Notes: generated from the sequence alone by a model not told the origin. DNA of 7,580 nucleotides from Mycobacterium sp. (GCA_023264755.1 JAHFVB010000242.1:1-7580), one strand, 5' to 3'; shown: positions 1-5,770, counted from the first letter of the stretch. A program made the numbers and translations.

Positions 1-421
1 AGCGGCCGGCATCGTCGCACTGCCCTGGCATGCCGCCTACAGCGCGAGCAAGTACGGCCTGCAGGGGGTCAGCGAGGTGCTGCGGTTCGACCTGGCACGG
101 CACCGCATCGGGGTATCCCTCGTCGTGCCCGGTGCGGTCAACACGCCCCTCGTCGACACCGTCCAAATCGCGGGCGTAGACCGCGACCACCCTCAGGTGC
201 GCAAGTGGGTCGACCGCTTCAGCGGGCACGCCGTGTCACCGGAAGTGGTGGCGGACAAGATACTTCGCGGCATCTCCCGCAACCGCTACCTGATCTACAC
301 GTCGCACGACATCCGGGCGCTGTACACGTTCAAGCGGGTGGCCTGGTGGCCGTACAGCCTCGCGATGCGCGGGGTGAACGTGCTCTTCACCCGCGCGCTG
401 CGCCCGGCCAAGTCCGGCTAA
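1..421 (+). CDS. Short-chain dehydrogenase/reductase, C-terminal part (Rv3057c-like)
   Basis: The reading frame is open from base 2 to the TAA at 419-421 (139 residues); the start lies left of the window. The active-site motif YSASK is visible, with catalytic Tyr encoded at 38-40 and Lys four residues later. The text just before it ([12 protein letters not shown]) is the usual run that follows the SDR catalytic Ser, which must lie just outside. Downstream, VVPGAVNTP is the PG motif of the cofactor-binding loop. The N-terminal Rossmann part with the TGxxxGxG motif is missing, so NAD versus NADP preference cannot be read. The protein is a cytosolic oxidoreductase of unknown substrate. Its place beside dinP in M. 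tuberculosis (Rv3057c, from memory) supports orthology. Its 3' end overlaps the phoA stop on the other strand. Confidence 0.88.
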   Translation, partial: AAGIVALPWHAAYSASKYGLQGVSEVLRFDLARHRIGVSLVVPGAVNTPLVDTVQIAGVDRDHPQVRKWVDRFSGHAVSPEVVADKILRGISRNRYLIYTSHDIRALYTFKRVAWWPYSLAMRGVNVLFTRALRPAKSG

Positions 422-1938
422 GCCCGGTTGAGCCCCAACGCGTCGGTCATCGTGTAGAACAGGTCGGTCTGGTCGGTCAGCGCGACGACGTTGGCCGCTC
501 GCGGGCCGTAGGCCGCGATGCGCACCTGGGTGCCGGTGTGCGTCTCGTCCTCGACCTCGACGTCGGCCGACGTGCCGTAGCTGATGAGCATGTCGGCGCC
601 GTCCTTGGTGGTGAGCAACCGGGTCAGGCCGGGATACATGACGTCGCGGACCCGTTCGATGGGCAGCTTCTTGTCCGCCGCGATGGCCTGTAGTTCCGCT
701 TCGGTGTAGATCGCCCCGATTTGGCTGGTGTGGCCGTGGTCGGCGGTGGCGATCACCAGGGTGTTGCCGTCCTTCTGCGCGAACTCGAGCGCCTTCTGAA
801 CGGCCGAGTCGAAGGCGACGGTCTCACCGATCTGACCGCAAGGGTCCGCCGCGTGATCGCGCTTGTCGATCGAGGCGCTCTCCACCTGGAGGAAGAAGCC
901 CTTGTCCTTGCCCTTCGCGCTGCCCGACAGCAGCTCGATGGTCTTCTGCGTCATCGCCGCGAGCTCGGGCACGTCCGCGCCGCGCTTGGGGTTGGCGGCG
1001 CACGTGGCGGCGGGCTGGAGGTAACCCTGGCGCACGGCGGCGGGACCGGTCTGGCTGACCGGCAGGTTGCCGTCGGCGAACAGCCCGAGCAGCGGGGTGT
1101 CCTGGTCGGCCTTCGTCACGTCGTTCAATTCGCTTGCCGTGCGCACGATGTGGAAGCCGCGTTCCTTGGCTTGGACTTCCAGGGTCTTGCCCGCGAACTC
1201 GCCTGCGGTGGCCGTCTGGGCGAAGGTCTTCGCGCCGCCGCCCATGACGATGTCGGGCTTGGCGGCCAGCAACTGCTCGGTGACCGAACCCGGGCCGCCG
1301 TGTTCCAACGCGTCGCTCTGGCAGTCCTGCGCAGTCTCCTTCGGGCCATAGCAGTCGCGTTCGGTGATGTGCGAGAACAGCGCCGCGGGGGTGGCGTCCT
1401 GAACCTCGGAAGTGGTGATGTCACCCGTCGCGAGGCCCTGAGTCTTGGCGAGTTCCAGGACCGTGCGGTGCGGGGCCCCCTTGATGTCGATGCCCAAGGC
1501 GCCGTTGTAGGTCTTGGTCCCGGTCGCCCACGCGGTCGCGCTGGCGGCGGAGTCGGTGACGTAGTTCGGCTTGCCGTCCTTGCGCAGCGAATAGGTGGTG
1601 TACTGCCCGGTCAGTGGCAGTGCGTCGAGACCGGTGAAGAACCCGCCCGCCCCCTTCTCGTAGTTGCGGGCGATGGTCACCTCCGAGTCGCCCATGCCGT
1701 CCCCGATGAGCAGGATGACGTTCTTGGCCCCGGCGCCGTCGATCGCGTCGCGGATGGGCTGACTCTGATCCCCCTGCGTGCGGCGCGCACCCCCCGGGGC
1801 GGCCAGGTCCCCTTGCGCCGCCCGGCTCACCGGGCTGCCGCTGGACTCCTTCTTGGCGTCGCTGCCGCAGGCCGCGAGCAAGAGCGCCGCCACGGCGCCG
1901 ATCGCCACCGCTGACCTGAACTGCCTGTCGATCGACAC
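418..1938 (-). CDS. phoA: Alkaline phosphatase PhoA, lipoprotein
   Basis: The 506-residue protein hydrolyses phosphate monoesters outside the cytoplasmic membrane to release inorganic phosphate. The N-terminus has a basic stretch, a hydrophobic segment and a lipobox LAAC with Cys24, so the mature protein is probably lipid-anchored. Every key E. coli PhoA residue I could align is present: Asp80 (metal), Asp129-Ser130 in TDSAASATA (Ser130 nucleophile), Asp181, Thr183 and Arg194, Glu353, Asp358, Lys359 and His362, Asp400, His401 and His403 (ADHGH), and His467 in ETHTG. Four cysteines (196, 206, 313, 367) match the two E. coli disulfides in position and near-identical spacing. Length is close to E. 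coli PhoA (about 470) plus an N-terminal linker. The start is GTG at 1938, preceded by GAGGAG with a 6-base gap. This is the PhoA family, not PhoD or PhoX. Regulation by phosphate starvation is likely (see the upstream repeats). Confidence 0.95.
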   Translation of the reverse strand: MSIDRQFRSAVAIGAVAALLLAACGSDAKKESSGSPVSRAAQGDLAAPGGARRTQGDQSQPIRDAIDGAGAKNVILLIGDGMGDSEVTIARNYEKGAGGFFTGLDALPLTGQYTTYSLRKDGKPNYVTDSAASATAWATGTKTYNGALGIDIKGAPHRTVLELAKTQGLATGDITTSEVQDATPAALFSHITERDCYGPKETAQDCQSDALEHGGPGSVTEQLLAAKPDIVMGGGAKTFAQTATAGEFAGKTLEVQAKERGFHIVRTASELNDVTKADQDTPLLGLFADGNLPVSQTGPAAVRQGYLQPAATCAANPKRGADVPELAAMTQKTIELLSGSAKGKDKGFFLQVESASIDKRDHAADPCGQIGETVAFDSAVQKALEFAQKDGNTLVIATADHGHTSQIGAIYTEAELQAIAADKKLPIERVRDVMYPGLTRLLTTKDGADMLISYGTSADVEVEDETHTGTQVRIAAYGPRAANVVALTDQTDLFYTMTDALGLNRA

Positions 1939-1944
1939 CTGAAA

Positions 1945-1950
1945 CTCCTC
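1945..1950 (-). promoter_or_regulatory. Ribosome binding site of phoA
   Basis: On the - strand GAGGAG lies six bases before the GTG at 1938. It fixes this GTG as the start and gives a complete lipoprotein signal peptide. Confidence 0.7.
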
Positions 1951-1969
1951 GTTGGCCGGGAACTGCCTG

Positions 1970-2017
1970 TGAGATTGAACGGGACGCCGGTGAACGGTTG
2001 CTTATGGCTGCGCGAAC
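1970..2017 (-). promoter_or_regulatory. Possible Pho-box-like repeats upstream of phoA
   Basis: On the - strand GTTC motifs start at 2017 (GTTCGCGCAGC), 1995 (GTTCACCGGCG) and 1980 (GTTCAATCTCA). The first two are 22 bases apart, which is two 11-base units; the last two are 15 apart. Actinobacterial PHO boxes are direct repeats of a GTTCAYY-type 11-mer, and mycobacterial phoA is reported to depend on SenX3-RegX3. The repeats lie about 30-80 bases before the phoA start, the right place for an activator site. The match is partial and the 15-base step does not fit the regular spacing, so this is a candidate only. A weak -10 (CAATCT, 1977-1972) overlaps the proximal repeat. Confidence 0.35.
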
Positions 2018-2018
2018 A

Positions 2019-2028
2019 GTGAGCTCAC
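2019..2028. repeat. Perfect 10-bp palindrome over the ATPase stop codon
   Basis: GTGAGCTCAC reads the same on both strands and contains the TGA stop (2027-2025, - strand) of the ATPase gene. It has no loop, so it is a poor RNA hairpin. It could be a protein site in the phoA upstream region or chance. Confidence 0.4.
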
Positions 2029-3185
2029 CTGGAGCCCCAGTCCCACGGCGGCGTGCTGAGCATCGTCTGACCGGTGAGGCGCGTTTCGCCCCACTCCTTG
2101 TAGAGCTCCAGTTCGCTGGTGTCGTCGGAGGCGAGCTCCGTGCGCATCGCCGCCGAGTGGGTGACCACGACCACCTGGGTGCCCGCGGCGGCGGCGCGGA
2201 TCATCGCCGCCAGCGGCCCGAGCAGCTCGGGGTGAAGCGAGGTCTCCGGTTCGTTGAGCACCATGAGCGACGGCGGCCGAGGGCTCAGCAGCGCGGCCCC
2301 CCACAGCAGGAAACGCAGTGTGCCGTCGGACAATTCGGCGGCCCGCAACGGGCGCAGCATGCCGCGCTGGTGCAGCCCGAGGTCGAAGCGGCCGTCGGTG
2401 ACCGCCACCGAGATGGTGGCCCCGTCGAAGGCGTCGGCGACGGCGCGAGCCAGGTCGTCGAACCCGGCCTCGATGATGGTCTGGACTGCGGCCGCCAGAT
2501 CGCCTCCGTCATCGGAGAGCACCGGGGTCCGCGTGCCCACCCTGGCCTGCCGGGCCGGCGCGTCCGCGTCGACGCGGAACCCGTCGTAGAACCGCCAGTC
2601 GCGCAGCCGATCCCGCACGGCGGCGAGTTCGGGTAGCGCGCCTGGATGCGCGTATTCGGCGAGCACGCTGCGATGGGTCGGCAGGGCGCGCGTCAGCTCG
2701 TCGAAACCACGCCCGGATTGCGCCGCTACTTCGGCGAAGTCCCGGGTCCTGCGCACCAACGTCGCACTGGGCCGCAAGCGCGGGCCGGCGAACACCGCCT
2801 CCCGCTTGATCTCGGGATCGCGCGCGAACGCCGAGCCGAGGCCGGCGTCCTGTGGTAGTCCGAGGTCGATCAGATAGCCGAAGTCATCCGACGAGAAGCC
2901 GAGCTCGAGCGAGACAGGTCTGGTGCGGGTGGTGCCTTGCACCGTGCCGGAGCGGCGGGCGCCACCGAGCTGTTCCGGGCCGGCCCACAGCACCGACTCG
3001 AGCCCGCCCTCGCGTGCCAGCGCGCCGATCACTTCGCCACGGCCGCAATCCGACAGCAGCCGCAACGCGCGGTACACCGACGACTTGCCCGTGCCGTTGG
3101 CGCCGCTGACGACGGTGAGTCTCGCCAAGGGGATCGTCAACTCGCGCAACGAGCGGTAGCCCCGGATCGCGATGGTGTGCAGCAC
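2025..3185 (-). CDS. RecF/OLD-like AAA ATPase of unknown function
   Basis: This 386-residue protein has the layout of single-chain SMC/RecF-type ATPases (AAA_21 class, my assignment). The N-terminus (LHTIAIRGYRSL) is typical of the group. The Walker A motif GANGTGKSS spans residues 28-36. An ABC-like signature LSDGT lies at 285-289. The Walker B strand LMVLNEPE lies at 307-314, with Glu312 as likely catalytic base and Asn311 where Asp is usual. A switch histidine His343 follows in VVVVTHSA. The 200 or so residues between Walker A and the signature show no recognisable domain. No TOPRIM or nuclease domain follows, unlike OLD proteins. The GTG start at 3185 lies nine bases after the dinB2 stop with no clear Shine-Dalgarno, so it is probably co-transcribed and perhaps coupled. 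It may act on DNA; the substrate is unknown. Confidence 0.85.
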   Translation of the reverse strand: MLHTIAIRGYRSLRELTIPLARLTVVSGANGTGKSSVYRALRLLSDCGRGEVIGALAREGGLESVLWAGPEQLGGARRSGTVQGTTRTRPVSLELGFSSDDFGYLIDLGLPQDAGLGSAFARDPEIKREAVFAGPRLRPSATLVRRTRDFAEVAAQSGRGFDELTRALPTHRSVLAEYAHPGALPELAAVRDRLRDWRFYDGFRVDADAPARQARVGTRTPVLSDDGGDLAAAVQTIIEAGFDDLARAVADAFDGATISVAVTDGRFDLGLHQRGMLRPLRAAELSDGTLRFLLWGAALLSPRPPSLMVLNEPETSLHPELLGPLAAMIRAAAAGTQVVVVTHSAAMRTELASDDTSELELYKEWGETRLTGQTMLSTPPWDWGSR

Positions 3186-3194
3186 GACTCGACG

Positions 3195-4256
3195 CTAAAC
3201 GGCGCCTGTGACAACCGGCGCTTCGGGCATCGCGAGCTCCAGCCGGACGCCGAGCAGTCGGATCGGTCGGTCGAGCTCGAACTGGTGCAGCAGGTCCAGC
3301 GCGGTAGCGACGATCGTCTGCTCGTCGTTGCCCGGGAGCGGCAGTTTGCGGATCTTGGTGCGGGTGAAGAACGTCTTGGTCCGCACCGTCACCGCCACCC
3401 GGGTCGCGGTGCGCTGCTGCGCGACGATCTCGGCGAGGGTCTGCCTGGCGAGCCCGACGATGGCGGACTCGAGTTCGGCGACGTCGGTCAGATCCTCGGG
3501 GAACGTCACGACGTGACTGCGGGACCGCGGCACCCACGGCTCGGCGCTGACGGTGCTGTCACCGCCACCCTTGGCCAGCAGTAACAGCCAGAGCCCCGTA
3601 GTCGGTCCGAACGTCGACGTCAGCCGAGCGGCGTCGGTGGCGGCGAGGTCGGCGACGGTGGTGATACCCAGTGCCGCGAGCCGCTTCGTGGTCTTGGGGC
3701 CGACGCCCCACAACGCGTCGACCGAGCGATCGCCCATGACGCTCATCCAGTTGGTCTCGTCGAGCCGGTAGACCCCGGCCGGCTTGGCCAACCCGGTCGC
3801 TACCTTCGCGCGCTGCTTGTTGTCGCTGATGCCGACCGAACACGACAAGCCGGTCTCGGCCTCGACGACGCGGCGGATGCGCTCGGCCAGGGCGAAGGGG
3901 TCGGCGACGTCGGCCCCGAGGTAGGCCTCGTCCCAGCCCCACACTTCGAGGGGATGACCGAGGTCGCGGAGCAGTCCCATGACCCGTTCGGACGCGTCGT
4001 CGTACGCCGCGGCATCCGAGGGAAGGAACGTCGCGTCCGGGCACTTGCGGGCCGCCGTGCGCAGCGGCATCCCGGCCCGTACCCCGTACTCGCGGGCTTC
4101 GTAGGACGCGCACGTGACGACCTTGCGTGGTTCGCTCGGGTCACCATTGCCGCCGACGATGACCGGCCGACCGATCAGCTCGGGGTGGCGCTGGAGTTCG
4201 ACCGAGGCGAGGAACTGGTCGAGGTCGACGTGCAGGACCCAGCGCAAGGGGATCAC
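3195..4256 (-). CDS. dinB: DNA polymerase IV, DinB2/DinP type (Y family)
   Basis: The 353-residue enzyme is a translesion DNA polymerase homologous to M. tuberculosis DinP (Rv3056) and M. smegmatis DinB2. Catalytic acids are Asp11 in HVDLDQFLASVE and Asp109-Glu110 in WGWDEAYL. SYEAR (51-55) is the nucleotide-binding finger motif. A helix-hairpin-helix (LWGVGPKTTKRLAALG) lies at 182-197, and the little finger starts near SRSHVVTF (245-252). The steric-gate position, Phe13 in E. coli DinB, is Leu16 here. The chain stops soon after the little finger (LLGVRLELA) with no QxxLF-like clamp tail. I chose GTG 4256: it overlaps the tetR TGA as GTGA, it gives the family length, and the open frame farther upstream to 4514 only mirrors tetR. 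Expression should follow tetR. I see no SOS box. Confidence 0.93.
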   Translation of the reverse strand: MIPLRWVLHVDLDQFLASVELQRHPELIGRPVIVGGNGDPSEPRKVVTCASYEAREYGVRAGMPLRTAARKCPDATFLPSDAAAYDDASERVMGLLRDLGHPLEVWGWDEAYLGADVADPFALAERIRRVVEAETGLSCSVGISDNKQRAKVATGLAKPAGVYRLDETNWMSVMGDRSVDALWGVGPKTTKRLAALGITTVADLAATDAARLTSTFGPTTGLWLLLLAKGGGDSTVSAEPWVPRSRSHVVTFPEDLTDVAELESAIVGLARQTLAEIVAQQRTATRVAVTVRTKTFFTRTKIRKLPLPGNDEQTIVATALDLLHQFELDRPIRLLGVRLELAMPEAPVVTGAV

Positions 4257-4867
4257 CGCCCACAGAGCTTGCGTGCCAGGCTCTCCCACGCCTGGCCTTG
4301 TTCCTCCAGGCTCTTGCCCAGGTCGTTGACCTGATGCGTGACGTAGTCGGTGTCCAAGAGCGCGACCAGCGCATCGGTCTGCGCATCCAGGTCCCCGCTG
4401 GTGCCGGCGTCCTCCAACAGCCTCCGCACGTGCGTGCGTTGCAACGTGGCCGGGGCGTTGAACCGGGTGTGCGGATCGCGGCCCGCATCCGATAGCAAGC
4501 CGTGGTGGGTCCATGCGAAGGACAGCCGCTGGCGGCCGAAGGCGAGCAACCGCTCTAGCGGTGGGGCGCCCGGTCCCAGTGGAGGCGGTCCGAACATGAA
4601 GGCCCGTTGTTGGAGCTTCTCGTCTTCGTCGAGCAGGACCAGCATCAGGCCGGCTCGGCTACCGAAGCGGCGGAACAGCGTGCCCTTGCCGACGCCTGCC
4701 GCAGCAGCGACGTCGTCCATCGTCACCGCGTCGGTACCGTGTTCGGCGATCAGCTTGCGGGCCGCATCGAGCAGGAGCGCGCGGTTGCGGGCGGCGTCAC
4801 CGCGCTCGGACGGCATGGCGGCGACGGGCAGCCCGGTCGGCTCGGCCGATGCGTCGTTCGCGCTCAC
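4253..4867 (-). CDS. TetR-family transcriptional regulator (Rv3055-like)
   Basis: The 204-residue protein has an N-terminal helix-turn-helix (VTMDDVAAAAGVGKGTLFRRF, 48-68) preceded by the usual helix (NRALLLDAARKLIAEHG). The C-terminal helical domain, where TetR proteins bind ligand and dimerise, has no recognisable signature, so the inducer is unknown. The first 20 residues are a non-conserved extension; an in-frame ATG at codon 18 is an alternative start. I prefer GTG 4867 because a TAAAGT -10 element ends seven bases before it, which fits a leaderless mRNA. It heads the unit tetR-dinB2-ATPase and is divergent from an FMN reductase, with a palindrome between. It probably represses itself, dinB2 and the reductase. 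Confidence 0.92.
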   Translation of the reverse strand: MSANDASAEPTGLPVAAMPSERGDAARNRALLLDAARKLIAEHGTDAVTMDDVAAAAGVGKGTLFRRFGSRAGLMLVLLDEDEKLQQRAFMFGPPPLGPGAPPLERLLAFGRQRLSFAWTHHGLLSDAGRDPHTRFNAPATLQRTHVRRLLEDAGTSGDLDAQTDALVALLDTDYVTHQVNDLGKSLEEQGQAWESLARKLCGR

Positions 4868-4872
4868 TTGTG

Positions 4873-4879
4873 TACTTTA
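4873..4879 (-). promoter_or_regulatory. Candidate -10 element of tetR, possibly used in both directions
   Basis: On the - strand TAAAGT (4879-4874) fits the mycobacterial TANNNT -10 pattern. Its last base is six bases from the GTG at 4867, so transcription would start at or beside the start codon and give a leaderless mRNA. On the + strand the same bases read TACTTT (4873-4878), also TANNNT, which would start the reductase mRNA near 4885 with a leader of about 70 bases. No good -35 is seen on either strand. Confidence 0.4.
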
Positions 4880-4891
4880 GCTCAGGCGGAA

Positions 4892-4915
4892 TTAATCGGA
4901 CTGCGGTCCGGTTGA
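4892..4915. promoter_or_regulatory. Candidate TetR operator (imperfect palindrome)
   Basis: Arms TTAATCGGAC (4892-4901) and GTCCGGTTGA (4906-4915) pair at 8 of 10 positions around a 4-base spacer; the inner five pairs (CGGAC/GTCCG) are perfect. It is the strongest inverted repeat I found in the 87-base tetR-reductase gap and lies over the -35 region of the tetR promoter. Size and place fit a TetR dimer site. Binding is inferred. Confidence 0.55.
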
Positions 4916-4941
4916 TCGATGCGAAGCTTGACCACGCGACG

Positions 4942-4947
4942 AAGGGA
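4942..4947 (+). promoter_or_regulatory. Ribosome binding site of the FMN reductase
   Basis: AAGGGA lies seven bases before the ATG at 4955. It selects that ATG over the in-frame ATG at 4919, which has no such site and adds 12 non-family residues. Confidence 0.65.
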
Positions 4948-4954
4948 CGAAGAC

Positions 4955-5497
4955 ATGTCGGACATCAAGGTGTTGGTATTGGTGGGAAGCCTGCGCGCGG
5001 CGTCACTGAACCGCCAGCTGGCCGAACTCGCCGGCGAGGTAGCAGCGGACGGGGTAGCGCTGCAGCAGTTCGACCGCCTGGGCGAGCTGCCCTTCTACAA
5101 CGAAGACATCGACAACGACGACGTAGCCGAGCCGGTCCGGGCGCTGCGTGCGGCCGCGGCCGAAGCGGACGCTGCGCTGGTGGTGACCCCCGAATACAAC
5201 GGCAGCATCCCCGGGGTGCTGAAGAATGCGATCGACTGGTTGTCCCGGCCCTTCGGCGACGGCGCGCTCAAGGGCAAGCCGCTGGCCGTCATCGGGACCG
5301 CGCACGGGCAGTACGGCGGCGTGTGGGCGCACGACGAGACCCGCAAGTCGTTCGGCATCGCCGGGCCGCGCGTCGTCGAGGAGCTCAAGCTGTCGCTGCC
5401 GGCCAAGGTGTTCGACGGCAACCATCCGAGGGACAATGCCGAGGTGGCCGCTGCCGTCGGTGAGGTGGTCGGCAAGCTCGCCGCCGAGGTCGGCTGA
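4955..5497 (+). CDS. NAD(P)H-dependent FMN reductase (Rv3054c-like)
   Basis: The 180-residue protein has a flavodoxin-like fold and should pass electrons from NAD(P)H to FMN or, in related enzymes, to quinones, azo dyes or chromate. Visible family motifs are the phosphate-binding loop GSLRAASLNR (11-20) and the signature PEYNGSIPGVLKNAIDW (79-95), with LPFYNED (45-51) between. GTAHGQYGG (114-122) is the second flavin-contact loop. Length is normal for the family. It is divergent from tetR and lies upstream of the nrd operon in the same direction, but a terminator and a long gap separate it from nrdH. Control by the TetR regulator is likely. It might recycle flavin for NrdI or detoxify quinones; neither is shown. 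Confidence 0.9.
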   Translation: MSDIKVLVLVGSLRAASLNRQLAELAGEVAADGVALQQFDRLGELPFYNEDIDNDDVAEPVRALRAAAAEADAALVVTPEYNGSIPGVLKNAIDWLSRPFGDGALKGKPLAVIGTAHGQYGGVWAHDETRKSFGIAGPRVVEELKLSLPAKVFDGNHPRDNAEVAAAVGEVVGKLAAEVG

Positions 5498-5523
5498 CCC
5501 CAGGGCATACGTCGGCTGACCCC
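5489..5523 (+). repeat. 13-bp direct repeat across the FMN reductase stop
   Basis: GTCGGCTGACCCC occurs at 5489-5501 and again at 5511-5523, a 22-base period. The first copy contains the end of the reductase gene (Val-Gly-stop). The second is non-coding. It looks like a small local duplication. Confidence 0.75.
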
Positions 5524-5535
5524 GGCGCACACCAT

Positions 5536-5572
5536 GCCGCCGTTGCGCCCGAAAGGGCTGATCGGCGGCTTT
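5536..5572 (+). terminator. Hairpin terminator with GAAA tetraloop
   Basis: GCCGCCG (5536-5542) pairs with CGGCGGC (5563-5569) over seven base pairs. After a 4x4 internal loop, GCCC (5547-5550) pairs with GGGC (5555-5558) around the loop GAAA, a stable GNRA tetraloop. TTT follows, then a pyrimidine-rich run. It lies 39 bases after the FMN reductase stop, so it probably ends that transcript and insulates nrdH. The U tract is short, as is common in mycobacteria. Confidence 0.6.
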
Positions 5573-5599
5573 GCTCTCTCGGCTGCCATACACGCCGCT

Positions 5600-5645
5600 C
5601 TCGGCCCGAGGCCAAGCGCGCTTGCACGCGTCGTCGGCTAGCCGA
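5600..5645. repeat. Three adjacent palindromes
   Basis: CTCGGcCCGAG (5600-5610), CAAGCGCGCTTG (5613-5624, perfect 12 bp) and TCGGCTAGCCGA (5634-5645, perfect 12 bp) follow one another within 46 bases. They share no common core, so they are not copies of one operator. Their role is unknown. Confidence 0.6.
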
Positions 5646-5670
5646 AAGTCGGATCGTCGGGGCGGGCCGG

Positions 5671-5727
5671 GTTGTGAACAACACGCCGGAAATTCCGCGA
5701 CACACCGAAACTACCAGGCGAAATTTC
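5671..5727. repeat. Three further short palindromes before the NrdR boxes
   Basis: GTTGTgaACAAC (5671-5682), CGGAAaTTCCG (5687-5697) and GAAATTTC (5720-5727) lie in an A/T-richer stretch directly upstream of the NrdR-like boxes. The centres of the last two are about 31 bases apart. They are possible regulator sites for nrdH or chance in a promoter region. Confidence 0.45.
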
Positions 5728-5738
5728 ATTTGTGTGAT

Positions 5739-5754
5739 TAAGTCCATCTTGTAT
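5739..5754. promoter_or_regulatory. Candidate NrdR box 1 (degenerate)
   Basis: Aligned to the known NrdR-box pattern (ACACWATATATWGTGT) this 16-mer matches at 9 positions, mostly in the right half (ATCTTGT). On its own it would not be called. It counts because it starts exactly 32 bases before the strong box, the spacing usual for paired NrdR boxes. Confidence 0.4.
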
Positions 5755-5770
5755 GTGCTCTACTAGTCAG

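Noticed and set aside
721..1914. Long open frame on the + strand opposite phoA
   Set aside because: It is the mirror frame of a well-supported phoA; its composition (Arg, Gly, Val-rich with no motif) is typical of antisense frames in high-GC DNA.
1998..2636. Open frame on the + strand opposite the ATPase
   Set aside because: The - strand frame has all ATPase motifs; this one has none and no ribosome site.
2025..3185. OLD-type or retron/defence ATPase
   Set aside because: No TOPRIM domain, nuclease, reverse transcriptase or helicase partner is encoded next to it; its neighbours are dinB2 and phoA.
4257..4514. N-terminal extension of the dinB frame by 86 codons
   Set aside because: It runs opposite no gene but lies fully inside tetR in another frame, its residues are Arg/Gly/His-rich noise, and family members start at the position of GTG 4256.
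4919..4954. Upstream ATG start for the FMN reductase
   Set aside because: The added 12 residues do not fit the family and the ribosome site AAGGGA serves the ATG at 4955.
4868..4954. SOS (LexA) box controlling tetR-dinB2
   Set aside because: No TCGAAC-N4-GTTCGA-like sequence is present in the gap; the palindrome there has a CGGAC core.
5671..5682. LexA or CRP site in the nrdH upstream region
   Set aside because: GTTGTgaACAAC lacks the TCGAAC/GTTCGA halves of a mycobacterial SOS box and the spacing of a CRP site.
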